DNA of 5,519 nt from Treponema sp. (GCA_031259035.1 JAIRLZ010000122.1:1-5519); one strand, 5' to 3'; numbered from the stretch's first letter, positions 1 through 5,519 are shown. Notes: generated by a model from the letters alone, not told the origin. Translations and numbers: made by a program.

Positions 1-59
1 AACATTACAAACAACTGCGCAAGATAACGGACGATTCACAGCTATCTTTGTTTGACTGA
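1..59 (+). CDS. C-terminal end of a gene with a clamp-binding-like QLSLF tail (partial)
   Basis: Only the last 18 complete codons are inside the window: frame 3 reads HYKQLRKITDDSQLSLFD and then TGA at 57-59. The case for coding is indirect. The tail is polar and then ends in QLSLF, which matches the consensus QL(S/D)LF motif by which bacterial DNA polymerases, MutS-type and other replication or repair proteins bind the beta sliding clamp. A strong rightward terminator begins 24 bases after the stop, as expected at the end of a real gene. The other two forward frames also stop in this stretch but do not give a recognisable tail. The family cannot be named from 18 residues; a Y-family polymerase, MutS-like protein or another clamp client is a guess from the motif alone. 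Confidence 0.5.
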   Translation, partial: HYKQLRKITDDSQLSLFD

Positions 60-83
60 TTTTCAAACAAAAATCTTAAAATA

Positions 84-110
84 CCCCGCCCCTTGGGGCG
101 GGGATTTTTT
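84..110 (+). terminator. Strong intrinsic terminator
   Basis: A perfect 9-bp GC-only stem pairs CCCCGCCCC (84-92) with GGGGCGGGG (95-103) around a TT centre (in practice a CTTG tetraloop). It is followed after one A by six T residues (105-110). It lies 24 bases after the stop of the partial gene at the left edge and would end that transcript. On the minus strand the stem is followed by TATTTTAAG, so weak activity in the other direction is possible, but no leftward gene needs it. Confidence 0.88.
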
Positions 111-210
111 ATTTCAAAACATGCCCCGCGGACGTCTCGCGGACAGGCGCCGCAGGAACCGCTCCGTCCTTTATATCCCACAGCGAATGAAAACCCGCCG
201 TTCAGCCCGC

Positions 211-239
211 TTGCTTTTTTGAATAAATATGGTATGTTA
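211..239 (+). promoter_or_regulatory. Probable promoter of the AraC-family regulator
   Basis: TTGCTT (211-216) as -35 and TATGTT (233-238) as -10 are separated by 16 bases, in the AT-rich patch directly before the regulator gene. Transcription would start near 245, inside the left arm of the 16-bp inverted repeat, so the dyad would be at or just after the start site. The -10 matches the consensus at four of six positions, so this is a moderate call. The stretch from 111 to 210 shows no gene I can support; it holds an arginine-rich 33-codon frame (121-222) that I do not believe. Confidence 0.4.
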
Positions 240-242
240 TAA

Positions 243-290
243 GAGGCTTTCCCAAAACGCGCCCCAGAGTGTCAGTTTTGGGAAAGCCTC
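243..290. repeat. Perfect 16-bp inverted repeat in the regulator's leader
   Basis: GAGGCTTTCCCAAAAC (243-258) and GTTTTGGGAAAGCCTC (275-290) are exact reverse complements around a 16-base centre. No T-run follows on either strand, so it is not an ordinary terminator. It lies between the probable promoter and the regulator start, with its right arm ending 4 bases before the GTG at 295. It could be an operator, a leader hairpin that affects ribosome access, or a copy of a dispersed palindromic repeat. The segment TTCCCAAAACGCGCC (249-263) recurs with one base missing at 1130-1143. Confidence 0.85.
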
Positions 291-294
291 ATAA

Positions 295-1149
295 GTGAGG
301 TTAATCCAATTGCTGAGAATTGCGGAACCCGATAGAAGTTTGTCGCCGGAAATAGAAACGCTCGTTGTTCCTTGCATAACCTACGCCGGTTACCGCGAAT
401 GTACGCCCGATTGGTTTATGCCGAGACAAGCGTTGCCCAGCGGAGTCTGGGATTTGACCTATGTTACAGCCGGAAACGCCCGCTATATGATAAACGGAAT
501 GAAATACGAGGTGGGCGGCGGCGATTTGCTGTGTATGCCCGCCGGCAGCATGCGTTCAAGCGCCACGTATTACGATAATCCGATGCGGTGTTTCTCAATA
601 AATTTTGAGTTGAAAAATCTGTGTGGCGGATACGGAAGTTTGCCTTTCCCCATCGTAAGCCATATCGGTTATAGAAAAAATATAGAACGTACGTTTCGGG
701 AACTTATTTTTACTTGGCGCGACAAGCAGCCTGGTTATATCATTAAATCCGCCGGCTTGTTCTTGCTGATGGCAAGCGAATTCATGGAACATTGCGCCGG
801 ATCCGGCGACGCCGGCAGATACGGGGACGATTATCGCATAAAGAAGGTGATTGATTATATAGAAATCCATTATGCGGAGAAACTTACCGTCAAGGATATG
901 TCCAGTATGGTGGGTTTGAACAGCGCGTACTTTGGGGAATTGTTTAAACAGGAGACCGGATGTACGATGAACCGGTATGTGATGCGCCTGCGTATCAGAA
1001 AGGCGGAGCAAATGCTTAGAAGCGGCGAATATCAGGTGAAAGACGCCGCAAAATACTGCGGTTATGCGGACATACATTATTTTTACAAACATTTTAAGAT
1101 GATTGTGGGCATTTCCCCTTCCCAAAGCGTTCCCAAACGCGCCGACTGA
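295..1149 (+). CDS. AraC-family transcriptional regulator, cupin-like sensor plus double HTH
   Basis: A 284-residue one-component regulator. Residues about 30-100 resemble the AraC N-terminal cupin-like ligand-binding fold: a beta-rich stretch with the YMINGMKYEVGGGDLLCMPAG pattern. Residues about 182-279 are the DNA-binding domain: helix-turn-helix 1 around LTVKDMSSMVGLNSAYFGEL (197-216), the linker helix, and helix-turn-helix 2 around VKDAAKYCGYADIHYFYKHF (248-267), ending in the family's GISPSQ. Length is normal for this class, and no frame damage is seen. GTG at 295 has only a weak upstream purine run inside the dyad; TTG at 310 has GTGAGG nine bases before it and may be the true start (279 residues). 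The last residues, SVPKRAD, replace the usual tyrosine-arginine ending and are encoded inside a repeat. It probably senses a carbohydrate and controls the convergent dehydrogenase operon; that link is inferred from position only. Confidence 0.93.
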   Translation: MRLIQLLRIAEPDRSLSPEIETLVVPCITYAGYRECTPDWFMPRQALPSGVWDLTYVTAGNARYMINGMKYEVGGGDLLCMPAGSMRSSATYYDNPMRCFSINFELKNLCGGYGSLPFPIVSHIGYRKNIERTFRELIFTWRDKQPGYIIKSAGLFLLMASEFMEHCAGSGDAGRYGDDYRIKKVIDYIEIHYAEKLTVKDMSSMVGLNSAYFGELFKQETGCTMNRYVMRLRIRKAEQMLRSGEYQVKDAAKYCGYADIHYFYKHFKMIVGISPSQSVPKRAD

Positions 1150-1167
1150 AGAGCGGGCGCGTTTGGG
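1130..1167. repeat. 12-bp inverted repeat over the regulator stop codon
   Basis: CCCAAACGCGCC (1132-1143) and GGCGCGTTTGGG (1156-1167) are exact reverse complements around 12 bases that contain the TGA stop (1147-1149) of the regulator. It sits in the 42-base gap between two convergent genes, where a two-way terminator would be expected. However, neither strand has a T-run after the stem: the plus strand continues TGAAAAAATT, and the minus strand AACGCTTTGG. It may still slow polymerase. Its left arm repeats the sequence found in the dyad before the regulator. Confidence 0.75.
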
Positions 1168-1191
1168 TGAAAAAATTCGTGGAGATCGCGC

Positions 1192-2328
1192 TTATTTTTT
1201 AGCGGTTTCCAGCAAGATCGCGTCTCGCTGGGCTATAAGGCTCAATTCAGCGGCTTTGAAAGCGTGTTCCTGAGTCATGGCGTTTTCCGTACGGTTCAGG
1301 CAGTCCAGAATAAGCGCGCCGAAATACGGGAAGCCAACTTTTCCCTCAACATGATAGTAGGTTTCTTCCTTGCCGTTCGCAAGAAACACATGTCCGCCGC
1401 CCGCGCCTTTGAAACCGAGGTTCATGTACTTGCGCTGTTCAATGAAGCCTTCGTCACCCAAAATGAACGCGCGCCCGTCTCCCCACGTCTGCAACCCGTC
1501 CGGCGTAAACCAGTCCACCCGGAAGTAGCCGGTGGCGTTGTTGTCAAGTACGACCTGCGCGTCGCCGAAGTCGTCCAATTCAGGGTACTGGGGATGGTTG
1601 TAATTCGCTATTTGACTGCGGACTACCCTTCCGTCCTTCGCGCCCGTGTAGTACAGGATTTGTTCCATATTGTGGCTGCCAATGTCGCAGAGAATGCCCC
1701 CGTAGTTCTTCTTGATGAAGAACCAATCCGGTCTGTACGATGGATTTAACCGGTGGGGTCCAAAGCAGATCACCTGGAGGACTCTGCCGATTGCGCCCTG
1801 TTCAATAAGCTGCCCCGCGAACACCGCGGATTCCACATGGATGCGCTCGCTGTAGTACACCGCGTATTTCCTGCCCGTCTTTCGCGCCGTCGCGCGGGCG
1901 TCCGCGAGTTGTTCCAGCGTGGTGAGCGGCGCCTTGTCGGTAAAGTAGTCTTTTCCGGCCGCCATCACCCGCAAGCCCAACGCGCACCGCTCGCTCGTCA
2001 TCGTGGCGCCGGCCACAAGCAGAATATCCGGATCGTTTAGGATTTCTTCCTCGCTTGAAGCGGGTTTGGCGTTGGGAAAATCGCGCGCGAAATTCGCCGC
2101 GAAATTCGCCATGTACCGAGCGTCCGCATCGTAATACGATTTAAGGACGCCGCCCGCCTCGATCAGTCCATTGCACATGCCGTAGATGTGTCCGTGGTAC
2201 AAGCCCACTGCGGCGAACACAAATTCCCCCGGTTTGACCACCGGCGCGGATTTCCCCACCGGCGCGTACAACGCGCCATTGGCGGCGCCATTCACAGCGG
2301 CGGCGCCGTTAGCGATACTATTTTCCAT
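1192..2328 (-). CDS. Gfo/Idh/MocA-family oxidoreductase, second gene of the operon
   Basis: 378 residues, starting at ATG 2328 because AGGGAG lies five bases upstream; a longer open frame reaches 2445 but would run deep into the preceding gene. The Rossmann domain begins late, around residue 35 (EFVFAAVGLYHGHIYG), with G-x-x-H-G-H in place of the usual GxGxxG/A nucleotide loop. The catalytic lysine is seen in TDKAP (K132), a variant of the family's EKP. The second signature, GGILCDIGSHNMEQ (210-223), supplies the conserved Asp and His219. These motifs predict an NAD(P)-dependent oxidation or reduction of a sugar, polyol or related compound in the cytoplasm. Residues 6-20 are a low-complexity Asn-Gly-Ala run absent from typical members. 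It overlaps the upstream dehydrogenase by 11 bases, so coupled translation is likely. Substrate unknown. Confidence 0.93.
   Translation of the reverse strand: MENSIANGAAAVNGAANGALYAPVGKSAPVVKPGEFVFAAVGLYHGHIYGMCNGLIEAGGVLKSYYDADARYMANFAANFARDFPNAKPASSEEEILNDPDILLVAGATMTSERCALGLRVMAAGKDYFTDKAPLTTLEQLADARATARKTGRKYAVYYSERIHVESAVFAGQLIEQGAIGRVLQVICFGPHRLNPSYRPDWFFIKKNYGGILCDIGSHNMEQILYYTGAKDGRVVRSQIANYNHPQYPELDDFGDAQVVLDNNATGYFRVDWFTPDGLQTWGDGRAFILGDEGFIEQRKYMNLGFKGAGGGHVFLANGKEETYYHVEGKVGFPYFGALILDCLNRTENAMTQEHAFKAAELSLIAQRDAILLETAKK
2272..2313 (-). repeat. Low-complexity Asn-Gly-Ala coding repeat
   Basis: On the minus strand, codons 6-19 of the second dehydrogenase contain AAYGGCGCCGCC twice and a third shorter AATGGCGCG, giving NGAA, NGAA and NGA in the protein. 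The block lies before the start of the Rossmann fold and looks like slippage-grown sequence. A nearby CACCGGCGCG direct repeat (2240-2249 and 2257-2266) encodes the two APV motifs that follow. Confidence 0.6.
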
Positions 2329-3490
2329 ACGTACTCCCTGTGGTAATATTTCCGCCAAATTCTTGTACGGACGAGGTTTTCTCATAGAAATGCGGAACAG
2401 CCGCCAAGACGCCTTGAACCGTGTAGAACGGATCATTTTTGGCAAGAGGCAGGGCGACGGTTGAGCCGGCGGTACCCGCTTTGTAAATCGCGGTGATCAG
2501 TTCCACGGCGTTGCGCCCGTCGTGTCCGTCAATTGCGGGACCACAGCCTTGTTCGAGCGCGGAAAGCGCGTTTTCGATCTCGCCGGTGTGACCTTCATAG
2601 GGGAGAGGGGGAAGGGACTCGACAAAGGCGGTCAATTTCCGCTCCAGCGCGGCGTCATGCTCTTGAAGGGGGAAACCGTTTGAACCCGCGAGATTGGCGC
2701 AGACCTTCCAGGGCGCGGACACGCGGGCTTTCTCGCCTTGAAATATGAGTTGCTGCTCTTCTCCGTGATGTATAACTGAACTCGTGATCTGCGCAAGGGC
2801 GCCCTGCGGGTATTGCAACACAGCGATGGAGATATCTTCGACTTCCGCGTTTGTATGCGCCGCGTTGCTTAACGCCGCCATCACCTTTTCGGGCATACCC
2901 ATCATCCAAATAAGCATGTCAATGTGGTGAACCGCGTGGTTCAGCGTACAACCGCCGCCTTCGGTTTCCCATTTGCCTCGCCACCAGAGGTCGTAATAGC
3001 GCGGCCCGCGCCACCAGAACGAATCAACTTGCGCGTGAAGCGTACGCCCAATCATGCCGCTGTCAAGAACCTTTTTCAACGCCGCAATCGGGGCGCGGAA
3101 ACGGTTTTGCGCGATGCAGGCTAACATCTTGCCGCTTTCTTTTTCCGCCGCGAGCATCGCGTCGCATTCCTCAAGGCTTGCCGCCATGGGTTTTTCAACA
3201 AGGACATTGCAGCCCGCGTTAAGGCAGTCAATAGCGATGCGCGCGTGCGTGTATGGCGGCGTACAAACGCTTACAAGGTCGATCCGCCCTTTCATAGCTT
3301 CAAGCATGGCTTTATGCGAATTAAAAACTTCCGCGTCAAGGCTGTACGCCTTTTTATGGTTTTCGCATTTCTCCACCACAATATCGCAGAGGGCGGTGAT
3401 CGCGCACCGCTCTGGAAACGCCAGATACGCTTCCGTATGAAAACGCGAAATATTTCCTACGCCAACAATGGCTATATGCAGTATGCTCAT
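2318..3490 (-). CDS. Gfo/Idh/MocA-family oxidoreductase, first gene of the operon
   Basis: 390 residues. The N-terminal Rossmann fold starts at once: IAIVGVGNISRFH with the GxGxxS nucleotide loop at 10-15, an acidic residue after strand 2 (CDI, 35-37), then VCTPPYTHA (75-83) and the catalytic VEKP (98-101, Lys100). The second signature is GGGCTLNHAVHHID (178-191), the Asn-containing form of the family's D-x-G-x-H-x-x-D, with His188 as the probable acid/base. The C-terminal alpha/beta domain ends in a tail of about 40 residues (PFYTVQG, then PHFYEK) beyond the core length of about 350. It should reduce or oxidise a sugar-like substrate with NAD(P). It is the promoter-proximal gene of a two-gene unit with the next dehydrogenase, overlapping it by 11 bases. 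ATG at 3490 has AGGGAG only at 13 bases distance; see the promoter entry. Exact substrate cannot be deduced. Confidence 0.95.
   Translation of the reverse strand: MSILHIAIVGVGNISRFHTEAYLAFPERCAITALCDIVVEKCENHKKAYSLDAEVFNSHKAMLEAMKGRIDLVSVCTPPYTHARIAIDCLNAGCNVLVEKPMAASLEECDAMLAAEKESGKMLACIAQNRFRAPIAALKKVLDSGMIGRTLHAQVDSFWWRGPRYYDLWWRGKWETEGGGCTLNHAVHHIDMLIWMMGMPEKVMAALSNAAHTNAEVEDISIAVLQYPQGALAQITSSVIHHGEEQQLIFQGEKARVSAPWKVCANLAGSNGFPLQEHDAALERKLTAFVESLPPLPYEGHTGEIENALSALEQGCGPAIDGHDGRNAVELITAIYKAGTAGSTVALPLAKNDPFYTVQGVLAAVPHFYEKTSSVQEFGGNITTGSTYGK
2334..2339 (-). promoter_or_regulatory. Ribosome binding site fixing the start of the second dehydrogenase
   Basis: AGGGAG on the minus strand, then TACGT, then ATG at 2328. 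The site lies inside the last codons of the upstream dehydrogenase, whose TAG stop is at 2320-2318, so ribosomes finishing the first gene pass over it. It argues for MENSIANG as the true N-terminus rather than the upstream in-frame ATG codons. Confidence 0.75.
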
Positions 3491-3497
3491 TTGTATC

Positions 3498-3526
3498 AGT
3501 ATACTCCCTTTTTAAAAATAGCGCAA
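3498..3526 (-). promoter_or_regulatory. Probable sigma-70-type promoter of the dehydrogenase operon
   Basis: On the minus strand TTGCGC (3526-3521) and TATACT (3503-3498) are spaced by exactly 17 bases; the -10 matches the consensus at five of six positions. The expected start point is 3491-3490, at or one base before the A of the ATG. The AGGGAG that could serve as ribosome binding site (3509-3504) lies in the promoter spacer, so it would not be in a message starting there. Confidence 0.55.
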
Positions 3527-3577
3527 GAAGAATTAAGCGTGTATACGACTTTATTGTAACAAACGGCGGTTTTTACC

Positions 3578-4145
3578 GCTCTTTTTATAGACGGGAATGA
3601 TGCGCGGGACATGGACGCGGTGTCTTTGCGCGCCCGAATCGGGTATGCGCCTCAGGACATTTATATGTTTTCAGGTACCATAGCGGAAAACATCGCCCCG
3701 CGCAAGCCGTCCGCTTCATTGGAAGAAGTGATGGAAGCGGCGAAAAAGGCCGGAGCCGATGAGTTTATAAACAAGCTGACCGAGCGTACAACGCGAAAGT
3801 CGGCGAGCGTGGCGCCACGCTGTCTGGCGGGGAAGTCCAGCGCCTGGCTTTGGCGCGGGCTTTGCCGGGGAATCTCGATCTTGTGATTTTAGACGCGGCG
3901 GCCAGCAACATGGATTCAGAAAGCGAGCGGCTCATTCATCAGACAATCGAGACATTGCGCGGAAGCGAGACAACCGTGATGATAGCGCGCCGGCTTGCCG
4001 CAGTACAAAAATGCGATGCCATTTTCGTTATGGACAAATGGCCATTATAGAATACGGAAGCCATGAGGCGCTGCCCGCGCAAAACGGCGCGCGCAAGAGG
4101 TTGTGGGGGACACGGCGGCATGATGCGTTTCTCGGATATGAGTGA
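3578..4145 (+). pseudogene. Remnant of an ABC exporter ATP-binding domain
   Basis: Three frames in succession give one recognisable ABC-exporter nucleotide-binding domain. Frame A (about 3578-3784) reads ALFIDGNDARDMD, then the Q-loop region IGYAPQDIYMFSGTIAENI. At about 3785 one base is missing and frame B (3787-4038) gives YNAKVGERGATLSGGEVQRL (signature motif) and the Walker B region LVILDAAASNMD. Near 4036-4040 a second one-base loss leads to frame C, MAIIEYGSHEAL, ending at TGA 4143-4145. Walker A and all membrane helices are absent: an in-frame TAA at 3557 and unrelated sequence lie just upstream. The catalytic Glu after Walker B is Ala (DA for DE) and the switch His is Arg (ARRL for AHRL). 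It is a dead fragment of a fused permease-ATPase exporter of the MsbA/LmrA type; the exported substrate is unknown. Confidence 0.9.
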
Positions 4146-4192
4146 ATTTCATCAGAGCCGTTGAGAGTGATGATATTTTTTTGAGAATTCGC

Positions 4193-4220
4193 TTGACATA
4201 AGGTTCATTTCGTGTATTAT
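4193..4220 (+). promoter_or_regulatory. Near-consensus promoter of the broken surface-type gene
   Basis: A perfect TTGACA (4193-4198) is followed after 16 bases by TATTAT (4215-4220), with TG just before the -10 (4213-4214). The surrounding DNA is AT-rich. A start near 4227 gives a leader of roughly 48 bases before the ATG at 4276, where GAGAG (4266-4270) is a modest ribosome binding site five bases away. TATAAA at 4218-4223 is an alternative -10, with a 19-base spacer. Confidence 0.7.
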
Positions 4221-4275
4221 AAATTTTACGAACTTTTCAGGATGCTCACAAAAATTATTTTTTATGAGAGTCTTT

Positions 4276-5519
4276 ATGAAAAAGATCGTATTTGTTGCGG
4301 GTGTTGTAATTGCTATATCTGTGGCGTCGCGCGCGTTTCCTTGTTCGTGGTATTGCCGGAACAGTACAGCCGGGGCGTATACCCCAGCGGGTTAATCGGG
4401 ATAAACATTGACGGAAAATTCTTTGTGAGTAAGTACGAAGGGAATACCTCTGCCCGTTCGGTGGTTCTTGGTGTGGTGAAAGGTGATTTTGTACTTGACG
4501 CTGTTGAAGGGAACTATCAGCGGATAGTAAGCGCGAGTTCTTCACGCGCCGCGAGAAGTATTTCTGACTCGGAACTTGAAGACGTTAACGCTGACACTTC
4601 AAACAAGGTTGTTTCTTATCGGTTTACTGAGTCTGACTTTGTTTATGGGTACGATGCGGAGCTTCTTTTCTCTGCTTTACCGGATATGGCGGAAGGTCAG
4701 TACTTGGGGAATGAAGAATTTTTTACAGAAGTTGAATCGTGTGCTGGAAAACCGGGAGTTGATTCTTCTTGTCAGCAGGGAACAAAACACTTCAATAACA
4801 GAAGACAAATTCGCGGAAATAACGACGCGGATTGCCCTCTTGTCCGACGAAGAGGTGGTACAGCTTAACCGCATATTCCTTGTCATGGTGTACCCCGATG
4901 TTTGCCCGCAATTTACCGGCGATTCAGATATAAAAATCGGCCTAGCTGGATCTTTTACTTGTGTCTGGGGGACATGTTGGTGGAACAATTGAAGGAGTCG
5001 TATTTATTAACGCCGACACGAATATCCAGACAACGCTTAAATACAAGCAAGATTTAGTGCGGATCACACTAAAGGCTTTTGTCCTATCTTTCCACTATGG
5101 ACCAATAGTTTTCAAGGTGTCCGCTGAATTAAAGGGCGGCATTCCTTTAGAAGCAAGCCTGGATTTGGATGTTTCCTTTAAATATCGCGCCGCGTTCACA
5201 GGGATGTACGGCGCATATCTTGATACCGGTATAAAATACGGTACAACGACAAAAAAAGTCCGGGCGCTTTTTGTAACATTAAAAATATCGGCGCCATATG
5301 CAGACTTCTATAAGAACACAGGAACTATAGAGGAAACGCTATACTATGTCGGTTCAGACTCACCAACCAGTATATCGTTTAAAAGTTTACAATTGGCCGT
5401 AATTCCTCAGATACAGGGGAAGATTCGCGCTGATATTTCCGACTGTGTGTATGGTGAAATAACAGCGGAAGCGTCTCTGCCTAATATTCTGAAATATAGA
5501 ATAGAGTTGTTCAGAAACC
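4276..5519 (+). pseudogene. Exported or membrane-anchored beta-rich protein of unknown family, frameshifted, runs off the window
   Basis: The start ATG 4276 gives MKKIVFVAGVVIAISVAS, a good signal peptide or membrane anchor, but this frame stops at 4390-4392. One frame back, from about 4335, coding continues as LFVVLPEQYSRGVYPSGL and then IGINIDGKFFVSKYEGNT, to about 4720-4740. The original frame resumes (NRVLENRELILLVSREQNTS, then KFAEITTRIALLSDEEVVQL) to about 4965. The third frame then runs open from GGHVGGTIEGVVF (4970) to the window end. The probable break points coincide with (CG)4 at 4328-4335, T6 at 4719-4724 and G5 at 4967-4971. The joined product would exceed 410 residues. The last 180 are rich in alternating polar and hydrophobic residues and glycine, suggesting beta structure, perhaps an envelope or adhesin-like protein. 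I do not recognise the family. Sequencing indels rather than real decay cannot be excluded. Confidence 0.65.

Noticed and set aside
40..215. An open leftward frame running through the terminator at 84-110, reading like GFSFAVGYKGRSGSCGACPR.
   Set aside because: It crosses a perfect GC terminator stem and has no start signal or recognisable domain; probably a spurious frame of the kind often found over such hairpins.
121..222. A 33-codon rightward frame from ATG 121, very arginine-rich.
   Set aside because: It has no ribosome binding site, lies directly after a terminator and shows composition expected of GC-rich non-coding DNA; its end also overlaps the probable promoter of the regulator.
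595..1125. A 176-codon leftward open frame antisense to the regulator.
   Set aside because: It is the shadow of a gene with clear AraC-family domains; the antisense translation shows no motif and no ribosome binding site.
2329..2445. An upstream ATG at 2445 that would lengthen the second dehydrogenase by 39 residues.
   Set aside because: The added residues are the out-of-frame reading of the first dehydrogenase's C-terminus, and a good AGGGAG site points to the ATG at 2328.
3566..3586. GCGGT-TTTT-ACCGC followed by TCTTTTT on the plus strand, resembling a small terminator.
   Set aside because: The stem is only five base pairs, no rightward gene precedes it, and its T-rich part overlaps the first recognisable codons of the ABC fragment (LFIDG).
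4212..4335. Reading frame from ATG 4212 as the start of the right-hand gene.
   Set aside because: It would begin inside the -10 region and gives a cysteine-rich, non-signal N-terminus; the frame from ATG 4276 gives a proper signal-like sequence, so a frameshift near 4328-4335 is the better explanation.
1..5519. CRISPR arrays, tRNA or rRNA genes, insertion sequence ends, or a defence island.
   Set aside because: No regularly spaced repeats, cloverleaf or rRNA sequence, transposase motif or terminal repeat pair was seen; the two dyads near the regulator are not mobile-element ends by any motif visible here.

Overview
The window looks like a piece of a mid-GC bacterial chromosome. The gene content (an AraC-type regulator with a cupin-like sensor, a pair of Gfo/Idh/MocA sugar-type dehydrogenases, ABC transporter debris) and the sigma-70-like promoters would fit a host-associated spirochaete such as a gut Treponema, or a Firmicute. 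This is an impression from protein style and cannot be settled from the window.

Layout: bases 1-59 are the last codons of a rightward gene whose product ends in a QLSLF tail, the consensus beta-clamp-binding motif; a strong intrinsic terminator follows (84-110). Bases 111-294 are non-coding except for a probable promoter and a perfect 16-bp inverted repeat just before the next gene. Bases 295-1149 encode an intact AraC-family regulator. A second, related inverted repeat covers its stop codon. Converging on it from the right is a leftward two-gene operon (3490 to 1192) of Gfo/Idh/MocA NAD(P)-dependent oxidoreductases; the two genes overlap by 11 bases and are probably translationally coupled. 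The likely promoter of this operon sits so close to the start codon that the message may be leaderless.

Right of 3578 the picture changes to decay. A fragment of an ABC exporter ATPase domain (3578-4145) has lost everything upstream of the region after Walker A, carries two frameshifts and has substitutions at the catalytic Glu and the switch His. After it comes a near-consensus promoter and a gene for an exported or membrane-anchored beta-rich protein of unknown family (4276 to beyond the window end), whose reading frame is broken three times, at or near short repeat tracts.

Working model: the regulator and the two dehydrogenases form a small carbohydrate (or polyol/inositol-type) catabolic module. 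The regulator's sensor and the oxidoreductases would act on related ligands, but no transporter, isomerase or kinase is present to name the substrate. I see no clear sign of a wholly new system. The most unusual features are the paired related dyads bracketing the regulator, the possible leaderless operon, and the multiply frameshifted unknown surface-type gene.
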